Below the pieces are notes generated by a model. It was not told where the DNA came from and searched no databases. It saw only the letters and a list, made by a program, of their open reading frames with translations. Shown here one piece after another: positions 1 to 8,708 of a DNA stretch of 24,832 nt; within the stretch, counting starts at the first letter, position 1; each line of letters starts with the position of its first letter. The stretch is taken from NCBI GenBank assembly GCA_003427395.1, contig BFEA01000359.1:259090-283921 (forward strand). Direction: 5' to 3'. This DNA is from Chara braunii. Its lineage: Eukaryota; Streptophyta; Charophyceae; Charales; Characeae. The translations under genes were made by a program, and so were the position numbers.

Positions 1-846
1 GGGAGAGCAGTGGGGGTGGGGAGAAAGGGGGGTCAGGATTGCATCCATAAAGCAACATTTCCCGCTCCATGGATAATCAGCCCACCAGCCAAAGCCATGG
101 CACCACACTATAACATGGGCTGCTCCAGTGAGATTCTCCTGGATGCTCAAGTGATCATGCCTCTCCCGGCTACACTAAGGAGAATTACGCCTGCATTAAC
201 TTTTCACCAAATTTGCGCGCACCTTCAACAGAATTTGAGATTGCAGGTGGGCCGGAGATAATCATACGCTGTTTCCCACCATACGAACAAGATCTCGTGC
301 ATCATCCAAGATATTCCAAATGTTCAGCGTTCCTGTCAGAGAATTGCACACCTGCAATCAAAACCCAAACGAGTAAAGTCCCATCCTAACAGGTCAGGCA
401 TGTCATTCATTTCCCAAGGAAAAGGAGATCTGCCCAAGTGTAACATGCTCAACATTCCATTCACAACGGCGGAAATATCTACAATCATAATTGCTTAGTC
501 CCGCCAGGTCAGTATTGTTATCACTCCTATCTTTCTACAGGAAGTCAACGCTGGATCTGCCAAGCCCCCCAACATCTCAGGGCATACTCACACTAGGGAC
601 TTTTTGTACAAAGCTCTGTTCATGATTACAATCAGATTCGTCCAGGTCCAGCCCTCATTACAGTCAGATACATTTAGAAAAGTCCTAGTGTGAGTATGAC
701 CTCAGATAGCCCCTTTGTTCCCAATGTGACACTACCATATTCACCAGCATAGAACGCCACAGTCATTATCACTATATCTAGATTCTAGACTCAAAATTGC
801 CCCAAATACCGCTACAATGCCTGGGTGTTCTATTCGGGTTAAGACA
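1..846. other. Host DNA left of the nested retroelement, no gene seen
   Basis: No convincing coding region. The longest reading frame (10-261, plus) has no recognisable domain and no codon signature. Apart from the MITE-like hairpin at 574-707 the sequence is plain mixed-composition DNA. Because E3 (852-15288) is bounded by GTAGC on both sides, this stretch and the DNA from 15294 onward were probably adjacent before E3 inserted. It may therefore be intron or flank of the TBC-domain gene whose exon lies at 16865-17071, but I could not find the following exon here. Confidence 0.5.
574..707. mobile_element. MITE-like hairpin element
   Basis: The segment starting CATACTCACACTAGGG at 583 is repeated inverted as CCTAGTGTGAGTATG ending at 698. 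The inverted arms extend weakly outward to 574 and 707 (ATCT-AGG) and inward over ACTTTT, giving arms of about 30 bp around a core of about 75 bp with no reading frame. Size and structure fit a small non-autonomous DNA transposon. I could not identify a clear target-site duplication, so the superfamily is unknown. A partial match (TACTCACACTAG) occurs near 15740. Confidence 0.6.
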
Positions 847-851
847 GTAGC
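847..851. repeat. Target-site duplication GTAGC, left side of E3
   Basis: GTAGC directly precedes the TG/CA boundary of the leftmost LTR. The same five bases directly follow the outer end of the right LTR at 15289-15293. Five bp is the normal duplication made by Ty3/gypsy integrases, so the pair marks the two ends of a single insertion. Confidence 0.75.
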
Positions 852-989
852 TGATACATGCTCAGTTGAGCAATGTACGTAGAGCCAAGGATCCACGAAG
901 TGATGAAAAGGACTCGAATGGACAATGCAGCGTTAGCAAAGCATCACAAGCAATGTACATCCAGATACATACGAAAATAGCATAATGTA

Positions 990-1001
990 GCGCAGCAGAA
1001 G
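990..1001 (-). promoter_or_regulatory. Conserved U5 motif complementary to tRNA-iMet D-arm (3' LTR copy)
   Basis: The plus strand here differs at one base from GCGCAGCGGAAG, a stretch I recall from eukaryotic initiator tRNA-Met. Element RNA, made from the minus strand, would therefore be complementary to the tRNA. The motif recurs in every LTR of the window (8364-8375, 12434-12445, 12748-12759, 24407-24418). Confidence 0.4.
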
Positions 1002-1326
1002 ACTCAAAGATATGACCTGACTCATCAGAGACTGACGCGGCATCCCATCGTACACCACACATGTGAGAGAGAGAGGAGGGACTGCATACATGGAAGAAAG
1101 GTCCCTCCGTGCACAAGCACATGGGGGGAGATACCACGATGAGAGATGGCGGAGAGGCGAGACAAAGATGGAGGCGCAGGAGAAGACCAAGATCGCAATA
1201 GCGAAGCCCAAAAATAGTCTCCCTGACGAATGTCCAATCAATGTCTGCCACAAAATGTAGAATCAGATCCTGGGTATCACGCCCGATGTAACCTCTGCCT
1301 CTAACCTCTCTCTCACTCTCTCTGAA

Positions 1327-1351
1327 AGAAGAAGAAGAAGAAGAAGAAGAA

Positions 1352-1398
<47 letters not shown>

Positions 1399-1400
1399 AG
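1327..1400. repeat. (GAA)n microsatellite in the E3 3' LTR
   Basis: Nearly pure GAA triplets with one GAG interruption, followed by two imperfect GA-rich copies (GGAGGGAGAAGAGATGGAGG) to about 1460. The E3 5' LTR has a TC/GA run at the corresponding place (13048-13112), so the repeat type changed between the two LTRs of one element. Confidence 0.9.
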
Positions 1401-1740
1401 GAGGGAGAAGAGATGGAGGGCGAGACGAAGAAGAAAAAGGAAGGAGGGAGAAGAGATGGAGGGCGAGACGACGAAGAAGACGAAGACGTTGTCCTCCTCG
1501 CTGTCTCACCTGCAGGTAACTGCCGCCATGTACTAACTGCCGTCGTGGTCCCTGTGCAGGTTGCCGGCATGGCGCGGCTATGGCGCCCAGGTAAGACCGC
1601 CGATGCAGGTATGGCCTCCGCCCCTCTGCCTGCCTACTCCTCTACCTCCACCCCAGCTTAGCGCTGTAGCGCTGTGGAGTTGGTCCAGCAGCGTGTCGAC
1701 CAAGAAGTGAGCTACTCGAACTGTGTGTCTGCCCAGCCAT

Positions 1741-1766
1741 GGCCCAGCTATAAGTAACGCTGGGCC
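1741..1766 (-). promoter_or_regulatory. Putative LTR core promoter, TATA inside a GGCCCAG/CTGGGCC palindrome
   Basis: The minus strand reads GGCCCAG, a short core containing TTATAG, then CTGGGCC. The same arrangement is at 13437-13461 (core CTATAA) and 11681-11705 (core CTTAAG). The placement in mid-LTR and the shared arms suggest the promoter start region. Transcription start is not visible from sequence alone. Confidence 0.4.
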
Positions 1767-2114
1767 GGCTGGCCTGCCTCTGTGTGCCTACGGTCCTGTG
1801 CCCAAAACGTGGGCCTACTGGGTCTGGGTCCCAACCGGACATCCAGACCCTTTACCTGGCCCAGGGAGGCCTGCCTCCTGGTGAACCTGGACCCCTTGGG
1901 GACTGCAGGTCCGAAACAACGCCTGAACAGACAAAAATAGGACAGCAAATACATAAATAAATAAATAAATGAATGCTGTCTCGAATCGAAACCTGTGGCC
2001 TAAGGGCCAGCCGTGGGCCTTCAGGGCGCGCGTCCAAAGGGTGTGTGGCCTGGGGGCCCCCAGCAACCGTCGGGCCCCCAAAATGGGGCCCGTGTGCAGG
2101 CTCAGCATGTAACA

Positions 2115-2132
2115 CCCCCCCTTCCTTAGGAA
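2115..2132 (-). promoter_or_regulatory. Polypurine tract of the E3 3' LTR
   Basis: The minus strand reads TTCCTAAGGAAGGGGGGG directly against the LTR start TGTTACATG. A G-rich purine run touching the LTR is where plus-strand DNA synthesis is primed. The same 18 bases occur at 2558-2575. Confidence 0.75.
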
Positions 2133-2450
2133 CACAAGCGGTTAACAGGGACCCCCACTTTTCAGCCCTGGTTAACCCCCTCAACCCTGAAAAGTGCATT
2201 TTAGATCATTTTTTTTAGCTTTTTCTGTTTGTTTTTTGTTGCCCTGTTTTATTTTTGGTCAAGGTCTATGTGTGCCATGTTTGGTGTTTGTTGGGGTCTT
2301 GGAGTTGACTGTTTTGGCTAGCCCTGAAAAATCCTGAAAATCCTGAAAACTGAAATGAGTGAATTTTGCAAGAAAACACACTTTTGCCTTGCTGTTTTAT
2401 AGCTTTTTAAAGTTCTTTTTTCAATTTTGTTTTTGTTCGTAGGCTGCAAT
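2133..2450. other. Unassigned AT-rich block between two LTR starts
   Basis: About 320 bp rich in T and in CTGAAAA repeats (2323-2350), with no reading frame and no match elsewhere in the window. It sits between the full 3' LTR and a second, 107-bp copy of the LTR start. It may be U3 sequence from a variant LTR or a small insertion. Confidence 0.4.
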
Positions 2451-2557
2451 AAGCCGTGTGCCTTCAGGGCGCGCGTACGAAGGGTGTGTCGCCTGGGGGC
2501 CCCCAGCAACCATCGGGCCCCCAAAATGGGGCCCGTGTGCAGGCTCAGCATGTAGCA
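2451..2557 (-). repeat. Truncated second copy of the LTR start (U3)
   Basis: This 107-bp stretch repeats the first part of the 3' LTR (2010-2114) with few differences. On the minus strand it begins TGCTACATGCTGAGCC and then breaks off into the AT-rich block. It carries its own polypurine tract (2558-2575), identical to the one at 2115-2132, so the polypurine-tract/LTR junction exists twice, 443 bp apart. Confidence 0.75.
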
Positions 2558-2575
2558 CCCCCCCTTCCTTAGGAA
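2558..2575 (-). promoter_or_regulatory. Second polypurine tract copy
   Basis: TTCCTAAGGAAGGGGGGG on the minus strand, abutting the truncated LTR start at 2557. To its right is E3 pol-derived sequence, so this is probably the original tract. Confidence 0.65.
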
Positions 2576-2734
2576 GTCAAGCCGGGTCGAGGGCGAAGCT
2601 GATGATCCGATGGTGGAACCTAGACGCGAGTACGGTGTGGAACCGAAGGTAGCGGCTTGCCTTGTAGCTTGCGTTCGTAACGTGCGAGGACATTGGGGGC
2701 TGTTGCCTGAAGTTCAGTACGGGTCAACCAACGG

Positions 2735-3468
2735 TCAGCCTGCAATAAGAAAAATGTACTAAGTACTCGGTCGGCTGGTTGCCGTGGCGTCGCTGGGAGA
2801 TGATGTTGCCGACCTCCAAAAAACTATCCATGGAGGGTGGGTCTTGCGATCGTCGCCCAGGAAACTAACTTAGAACAATGAAAGACCGGGTAGACGGGCA
2901 AATGGGGAGGCACTTGAATGTCGAACGAAGGTCCTTCAGGTGCATCCCCAGTGGGTGCCACAATGTGCCAAGGCCCCATCCATTTGGGAAGGAGCTTGCG
3001 AGAGAGATCCTGTTCGAGGTTGAATTTCACGGCGGAGACCCAAATGAGGTCGTTGGCGCGGAATGGACAAGGAAGACGCTGGCGATTGGCCCGTTGGCTC
3101 ATGCGTTGCTGCATCTTCGACATCTGGTCGCGTGCCTTGACAAGAGGTTCTTGCATCCGTCCGTGAATGAAGACAAGGTGGTCGTCGCTATTGATCGCCC
3201 GTGGGATGATCGTCTCCAACGGAGAAGTAACCGGCGAGCCATGCTCGAACTCAAAGGGTGACATCCCAATAGCTGGATGAATGGACGAGTTATATGCCAA
3301 CTCGACATCCGGCAGCCGCTCAACCCAATCCTTTTGGTCGGGACGAATGAGAGTGTGAAGAAGAACATGTGCAGTTTGATGCGCCCTCTCCATTTGGCCA
3401 TCGGTTTGTGGGTGGCGAGCCAAACTCGGCTTGAGAGATGAGCCCCATCGTTTCATAAGCGCTCGCAA
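2735..3468 (-). pseudogene. E3 integrase C-terminal part with broken chromodomain
   Basis: An open frame at 3468-2824 starts inside the end of the integrase core (HPQTDGQMER, carrying the last acidic residue of the DDE triad). It continues through the family-typical HTLIRPDQKDW and AYNSSIHP segments, then RKLLPKWMGPW, the GPY/F-like module. After a stop at 2824 a shifted frame gives a chromodomain start (EVGNII...EYLVHF) at about 2816-2740 but lacks the later conserved Trp. In chromoviruses this tail guides integration to marked chromatin. It is homologous to the E2 copy at 18455-19243. The gene is dead through stops and frameshifts. Confidence 0.8.
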
Positions 3469-3627
3469 ACGATCTCCTTGGGGTAACCCTTGATACTAAT
3501 CCAACCGTCATAAAAAAACTCAGCCAACTCCAATGCCTTGGCGTGATAGCGGCAAGGGAAAAACATGGCAAACTTGGTGAGTCGATCGACCACCGTGAGA
3601 ATCCCATCCACACCGGTCTTGTGCTTT
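3396..3627 (-). repeat. Integrase core duplication, unit 1
   Basis: This 232-bp unit is repeated next to itself at 3628-3876. Both encode the same integrase segment (VDRLTKFAMF, CRYHAK, GYPKEIVC) followed by the HPQTDG region. They differ at many positions (for example ISIKGYPKE against IHTKGYPKE), so the duplication is old or joined diverged copies. Confidence 0.85.
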
Positions 3628-4604
3628 GGCCATCCGTTTGTGGGTGGCGAGCCAAACTTGGCTTGAGAGATGAGCGCCATCGTTCGATGAGCACCAACCA
3701 ATGTCGCGGTCGCAAACAATCTCCTTGGGGTAACCCTTGGTATGAATCCAACCGGCATAAAGAACCTCGGCTAACTCCGGTGCCTTGGCGTGATAGCGGC
3801 AAGGCAAAAACATGGCGAACTTGGTAAGTCGATCGACCACTGTGAGAATCCCATCCACATCGGTCTTGTGCTTGGGGAACGACCCGGTGATGTCAATGGC
3901 AATCGATTCCTATCGTCCTAAGGGGACCAGTAATGGTTGCAACTCGCCCAACGGACGATGATTGCGGGATTTGCAACATCGGCAAACCATGCACGACTCG
4001 CAATAGCATGTGACGTCGCCGAGAAGGTCCGGCCACCAAAAGCGCTCGCGAAGTCGGCCAATCGTACGATGACTCCAACGTGTCCGGTCGCGGTAGCGTC
4101 GTGGAACTCGCCAAGAAGTCGTGTACACAAGTGAGGATCACTTGGCGCGCAAAGATGATCCTTCCCCCGCGAGTGGACTAGCAAATAGCCCTCTTGGATC
4201 CAATAGTGCGATGGCACCAGATTTGGAGAGGAGCAATTCGCATACTTGTCGCGAACCTCAGGGTCGACTTGGTAGCCGCGGATGAAGCTGTCCTGCAAGT
4301 CGTCGTCAACCTCGAATGTCGAGTAGACAGCGGTACAAAGGTCCGGACGCTGTGAAAGGGAGTCTGCAATACTGTTTGACTTTCCCGAAATGCGATCAGG
4401 GAAGAAGTCAAACTGGTCAACGAAAACCATCCAACGGGTGATGGTGTTATTGACCGTGTCTTGGGTCTTATAGAAGACCAAGGGATTGTTATCCGTTACC
4501 CATTGGAATTGACTTCGACCGAGAAGAAAATGCCACCATTGTTTAACCGCATGTACGAAGGCTAATAACTCCTTTCGTGCGTCGACTGGGTGCCAGTACA
4601 CGCC
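3480..4604 (-). pseudogene. E3 RNase H, zinc-binding and integrase core (pseudogene)
   Basis: The frame from 4601 encodes the latter part of a gypsy RNase H (ELLAFVHAVKQWWHF, VTDNNPL, VDQFDFFPDRISGKSNSIADSLSQRP), then the connection to integrase with the HHCC-type zinc module. That module is split over two frames, with HVGV...RTIGRLRERFWWPDL and CYCESCMVC at about 4090-3980. The core follows at about 3900 (DITGSFPKH, VDGILTVVDRLTKF). RNase H lacks its first catalytic Asp because it starts at a rearranged junction (4580-4710). It probably belongs to E3, since the polypurine tract and LTR on its left are of the E3 family. Confidence 0.8.
3628..3876 (-). repeat. Integrase core duplication, unit 2
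   Basis: A 249-bp partner of 3396-3627. It carries the better-preserved second catalytic Asp context (EIVCDRDIGW), where unit 1 reads EIVCERL. The joined product would contain two incomplete catalytic segments with frameshifts and cannot fold as a normal integrase core. Confidence 0.85.
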
Positions 4605-4710
4605 ATCGTGCTAGTGACCGTATCCTGCGTCGACCGGGTGCCAGTACACGCCAATCGTAATCAATCAATCAATCAATCCATTGACCGATCGTGCTAGTGA
4701 CCGTATCCTG
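4580..4710. repeat. Scrambled junction of short repeated blocks between E3 and E1
   Basis: Two blocks alternate: V (CGTCGACYGGGTGCCAGTAC...) at 4580-4604 and 4628-4652, and U (ATCGTGCTAGTGACCGTATC...) at 4605-4627 and 4688-4710. An (AATC)n filler lies at 4653-4687. U at 4688-4710 is normal RNase H coding sequence of E1 (QDTVTSTI). V at 4580-4604 is RNase H coding sequence of E3. The other copies look like templated filler from DNA break repair. Confidence 0.8.
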
Positions 4711-5720
4711 CGTTTTATAAAAGGTCAACAGATTGTTGTCCGTATTCCATTTAAAACGCAGACGGCCGAGAAGAAAGTGGCGCCACCGTTTGAGAACGGT
4801 GACGAACGCGAGTAGCTCTTTCTTCCTAGCGTCGTCGAGGATGTCAAAAGACACCGGCTCGCACGCAAGTGGCGCAAAGTATACCGGAATGTTGTCGACG
4901 CATCGGTCAATAAACTTTTGCGTGCGACCGTCCGCGAGTGTAACTTGCGTAGGTTGCGTCTTCTTTCGAACGCGCGGGCCATAAAGGCTTGGCTCATAAA
5001 GTTGCGAGACGCTCCGCAATCAATCAAGGCACTACAGGTTGCCTTTCCGATTTGAATGTGGATATAGAGCAAAGGAGCGTTGGTTTCGGCGTACCTTTGG
5101 GTGGCGTACTCGCAGTCAATCTTCGCAAGATAGGAGCGGAGATCGACAACCGCTACCCCGTCGTCCGTCAACGGAACTGGTACTGTAGTGTGCAAATAGG
5201 AGCGTAGATTTGCCATTAAGGTGTTGCAATGCGGCCTTGGCAAGGTTCCGGTTGAGGGTAGAGGCATCCAAGCGAAATCCTCTCTCGTGAGCGGGTCAAG
5301 CTCCTCAAGTCTTGACCACGTCGTCGAGTCCTCCGAAATCAGTGGCGAGCTGACCGGATCACTTGTCGACGGTGTACAGGCTGCGCATACGCAATCTAAG
5401 TGCACGTGGCTCGGCTGGTCTAATGGTGGTACCAACTGGGCGGCATGATCCTCGTACGTAGCACGAGAATCAGCGACTAACGCATGCTCCCCGATAGTGA
5501 CATCGGTTGCTAGCAAGGCAACCGGTTCTGGCGGAGTGAGGAGAGATGTCACCTCTCTCCTTGCGCAACTCATTTTACCGAGTTCGTTGGACGGGGTACA
5601 CGTGCCTTGCCCTTGTTGGGGCATTGTGCGGTCAAGTGAGTGACACCATTGCACCAAAGGCAATATCCGTACCGTTGACGAATATAAAATACTTCCTTGG
5701 TTATGTTGAACGCCGTCCAT
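4681..5720 (-). pseudogene. E1 gag end/protease fused to RNase H, RT deleted
   Basis: The frame from 5720 covers the region after gag and reaches an aspartic-protease motif at residues 232-238 (LIDCGAS; about 5027-5007). A frameshift moves the reading frame to 5019-4669 (PRVRKKTQPTQVTLADGRTQ, then PVSFDIL). There, at about 4840, it runs without a break into DDARKKELLAFV, which is RNase H. In E2 the same two points are separated by the whole RT domain (about 1.3 kb), so E1 lost its RT by an internal deletion. The result has no polymerase. Confidence 0.8.
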
Positions 5721-7388
5721 GGTTGCTGACCAGTTCCCATCGATGTTGTCGCTTGTGTCGCCTTGTTCTTCCGAACTCTCTTGGGACGCTTCGGCGGGAG
5801 CGCTGCGACAGTTCCTCCATCACTCGAGGATGCTGCCGCAGCGTGGAGATCGACTGTTTCTTCAAGTCACGACATTGTTATGTGCCGGTCGTTGGTAGCC
5901 CTGCTTAGCCACATAGTGCGGCTGGGACTGCTTCTCGTTAGCGGCCTTGCCGTCTGCTTGGATGACCAGGTTCGCACGATCCAGAATAGCCTGGAATGAG
6001 GTAATCGTACTCGTTTCCGAGTGCGGTTCGCATTCCTGCGCACGATCGCGAGAAGAACTCGGATCGTTGGTTTGTGAAACTCAAATCGAAGCCTGGCGTG
6101 GTCACTATCTTTTGCCACTTGATTGTCCAGTCTCGAGTTGGCATGCTTCCTTGTGGCCGCCTTCACAACGTTGCGGACCATGAATCGAGTGAACCACGGC
6201 TGTTCAAAATCCTCCCACGTGAGGTGTTTGTGTAGCTCGGCGATAGTGGTTCCCTTGTTAACTGCGAGGTGGTTCATCCACGCCTGCGCACCTCCAATGA
6301 GTTGGAGGTATAGTGCCTTCATCATGTCTTCGGCTGGGACCTTGTGGCAGGACGCTTCAGTGAGGAAGGCTTGCTACCATGTCAAAGCGCCGGTTTTGTT
6401 GTAGTCCTCGAACTTGCCGATGTTGAAGCGTAGCATCTTGTATACCTTCGCAGCTGCTGCCGGTTGCGACTGCAGCTTGGTGATGTCCGTCTTGATGGCG
6501 GCCACCATACTGCTGATCGTAGCCGGACTGGTGAACTCACTTAGGTCGCCGATTAGGTTGACGACATGGTCGATGCGCTCGCCGAGCTGCTTCGCCGTGT
6601 CTGGTGTGCAGCCTGGCGCTGCTTGGGAAGACCTTGCCTCCAGAACAGCAATGCGCGTTATGGGTAAGATCGTTCTGCAGCTGCTGTGTAGATCTGGAAT
6701 CTAGATCTCCCATGGTGCTGTTCCAGATGACTGCGCGCATTGTGTTCAGTAGAATGTCTGCCAGGTTTTGTCTCTCCTGTTGTACTGCCGTTGGCTCGGC
6801 GCCTGCTACGGGGACATAACGCATCCCGTTGAGTACCGCTGTCCACTGATCTTGTTGAGAGATCAGAAGCTCGACACTGTCGGCGTTGAGCTTGCCGGTC
6901 ACCAACTGCTCCGCCTCAGCTTGTTGCTGGGCTTGGGCTGCAGCTTCTGCTGCCAGCCGCTGTTTGTCTGCTTCGGCAACATCTTGCCGTTCCTTGGCAA
7001 AGGTTAGTGCGGCCGTATAGGTCTGCACTCTCTGAATGTAGTCCGTGATGGACTCATTTGGCCCTTGAGCAGGACAGACCGGCAAAGGTTTGGCATTGCT
7101 AGATGTCGAAGTCTCGGATGATGTTCCGCTGTTAGGCGTGATCGCCATCTGAGCGCTCGTCTGTGGCTGCTGTCGAACTGCAGGTTGCAGTTGCTGTTGG
7201 CGATCTGCGATCCTCTTGCTGCGTCTTGCTGCTGTTCGGTGGCATGCCCTGCTGGCATCAGAAAACTGCTGCTGAAGGCTGGCTCGTCCGAATGGTCGCA
7301 GAACAGTGAGAGGGAGAGAGTGGGTACAGGGGTAGAATAGATCGGGCAATTCGCATACAGTCCCTGTCCCAATGATGGACTTAGACAC
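5620..7388 (-). pseudogene. E1 gag polyprotein (frameshifted)
   Basis: Gag-like coding sequence in at least three frames: 7388-6537 (N-terminal, Gln- and Ala-rich, with a likely coiled coil around EAAAQAQQQAEAEQ), then a frame change near 6660, and 6325-5867 (LIGGAQAWMNHL, TWEDFEQPWFTRF). It matches E2 gag block by block: the VDHAVAMLGD...PATISK region at about 6560-6480, YKMLRF...FEDY at about 6440-6400, and the capsid-like W-rich segment near 6290-6190. It would form the particle coat and bind RNA through the knuckle at 5621-5662. No ATG clearly marks the start, since the frame opens just after a possible splice acceptor at 7389. Confidence 0.75.
5621..5662 (-). other. Zinc knuckle (CCHC) of E1 gag
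   Basis: Translating the minus strand in the shifted frame gives C-L-W-C-N-G-V-T-H-L-T-A-Q-C, an exact CX2CX4HX4C nucleocapsid knuckle that packages element RNA. It lies in a different frame from the rest of the open frame at 5720-4725, so a frameshift separates it from the protease part. Confidence 0.75.
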
Positions 7389-8335
7389 CTAATCAAACAG
7401 GAAAAAGATCACTTTCCCCACACAACTTGAAAATTCGTAATAAGAAAGAATAATGAATTAATAATCAATAAAATGTGAATTAAATGATTAATAACGAATT
7501 AATATTTCTTAATAATCAATAAAACAATAAATGCAATAATGATAATTACCGAATTTTACATTGTGACAAGATTAGGTATCCGTTGAGATCTCTTATGGTC
7601 CGGGAGTTCACCGTTGAATAGTGAACTACCCGGAAGTTGCGATTCTGAGGGAACGATTCCGAACAGTTTGCCAAAAAAATTTTCGGAAAATCAGGAAGAA
7701 AAAACACTCGAATATTCAAAAAACGTAAAATTTTGGGAATTTCAACCTACAAAATCCGATTTTTAAAGGCCTAAGTCCGTTTTCGGAATTTTTCAAACTA
7801 GGGAAAGAAAAAATAAATTCGCGAAAATTTCGGAGTCCAACCCTAATTTTCCGCGATTCCGCGGAATTTCCAGTTTTACGGTTCCAAAACATTCAAATTT
7901 CCCAATTTGAACAAAAAAGCAAAATTTATCGTAACCCTAATTTCCGATACCGAAATAAAACGGAAATACCGATTTAGAAAACGAAATACAGGATTTAAAC
8001 AGAATGCCGAATTAAAAACGGAATACCGAATTGAAATCAGAATGCCGAATTAAACAGAATACTGATTAAAACCTAATAACGAATTAGAATCAGAAACCCG
8101 AATTAAAACAGAATATCGGATTAACCAGAATACCAATTAATCGGAAACCGAGTTAAACAGAATACCGGATTAAAACAGAAATCCGAATTGCAAATCCGAA
8201 TACCGAATCGAAACGGAATGCCGAATTAAACAAAATATCGAAAAAAGAAAAAAAATTTGCAACTTTGCATCTCGATAGTAATACAGAGCTGATTTGGAAG
8301 ATCGAAGAAACAATCTATTCCTAAATCAGACTTAC
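7389..8335 (-). other. E1 AT-rich leader, possible 5' intron
   Basis: A non-coding stretch of about 950 nt between LTR and gag, very A+T-rich. In the minus-strand sense it begins ACCAG|GTAAGT (8331-8340), a consensus-quality plant splice donor, and ends TTTTTCCTGTTTGATTAG|G (7389), a pyrimidine-rich acceptor. The TTGATTAG motif recurs at the same border in E2 (23790-23797) and E3 (10399-10406). The alternative is an ordinary unspliced leader. Confidence 0.45.
7950..8240. repeat. Degenerate CCGAATTAAA minisatellite in the E1 leader
   Basis: Irregularly spaced copies (about every 16-22 bp) of a motif close to AATRCCGAATTAAAACAG, with many single-base changes. It forms most of the leader's right third. 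Not coding. Confidence 0.7.
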
Positions 8336-8363
8336 CTGGTCAACCAATATAGGATGGGCATGT

Positions 8364-8375
8364 ATGCAGCGGAAG
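8364..8375 (-). promoter_or_regulatory. Conserved U5 motif (E1 LTR copy)
   Basis: The plus strand matches GCGCAGCGGAAG at 10 of 12 positions. It lies close to the 3' end of the LTR in the element's sense and is the E1 version of the tRNA-complementary motif. Confidence 0.35.
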
Positions 8376-8411
8376 TCTGATAAATGGACTGACTCACATA
8401 GACTGACTCAC

Positions 8412-8494
8412 ACAGATATCACTCCACACACAAACATCACACAGATATCACTCCACACACAAACATCACACAGATATCACTCCACACACAAACA
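8412..8494. repeat. 29-bp tandem repeat, about 2.9 copies, in the E1 LTR
   Basis: Copies start at 8412, 8441 and 8470, each ACAGATATCACTCCACACAC plus nine bases, the third slightly short. They are identical over their shared length, so the expansion is recent. Confidence 0.9.
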
Positions 8495-8611
8495 ATCGTG
8501 AGATGGTGAGGTCTGAGCCAATCATAGACGATGCTCAGGCCCCGTACACACATACACAGATGAAGGTGGGAGGAGAGACGAAGGAGGTGGGAGATGTAGG
8601 TAGCACCAGAT

Positions 8612-8708
8612 GTCACTGAGATAGAATCCAGTAGATCACCGATGTGGTAGTCCAAAATGTCGTGGACAATAAGTCACTGAGATAGAATCCAGTAGATCAC
8701 CGATATGG
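8612..8708. repeat. 36-bp direct repeat pair in the E1 LTR
   Basis: 8612-8647 and 8673-8708 share GTCACTGAGATAGAATCCAG and the following 16 bases with one mismatch, 61 bp apart. Confidence 0.85.

Larger units (their letters stand above)
852..2114 (-). repeat. E3 3' LTR (about 1.26 kb)
   Basis: On the minus strand it begins TGTTACATGCTGAG at 2114 and ends CTGAGCATGTATCA at 852, so it has TG...CA ends inside a short inverted repeat. It is preceded by a polypurine tract (2115-2132) and aligns along its length with the E3 5' LTR at 11132-15288 (for example 877-1060 against 12637-12825). It holds a GAA run, an AATA run, a TATA-like site at 1741-1766 and a U5 motif at 990-1001. The reading frames inside it (poly-Ser, poly-Phe) are microsatellite read-through. 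Confidence 0.85.

Noticed and set aside
10-261. 83-residue plus-strand frame at the left edge
   Set aside because: No domain, no splice or start context; composition like the surrounding non-coding DNA.
862-1570. Long minus frames with poly-Ser and poly-Phe runs
   Set aside because: They are GAA microsatellite read-through inside the E3 3' LTR; the sister LTR has a different repeat there and does not keep the frames.
8328-8340. TTGACCAGGTAAG shared between the E1 leader start and the Tc1-type inverted repeat
   Set aside because: The match is only 13 bp and consists largely of a splice-donor consensus; no wider similarity, so chance is likely.
8412-8494. Regularly spaced 29-bp repeats as a CRISPR-like array
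   Set aside because: The units abut with no spacers, lie inside an LTR, and the context is eukaryotic.
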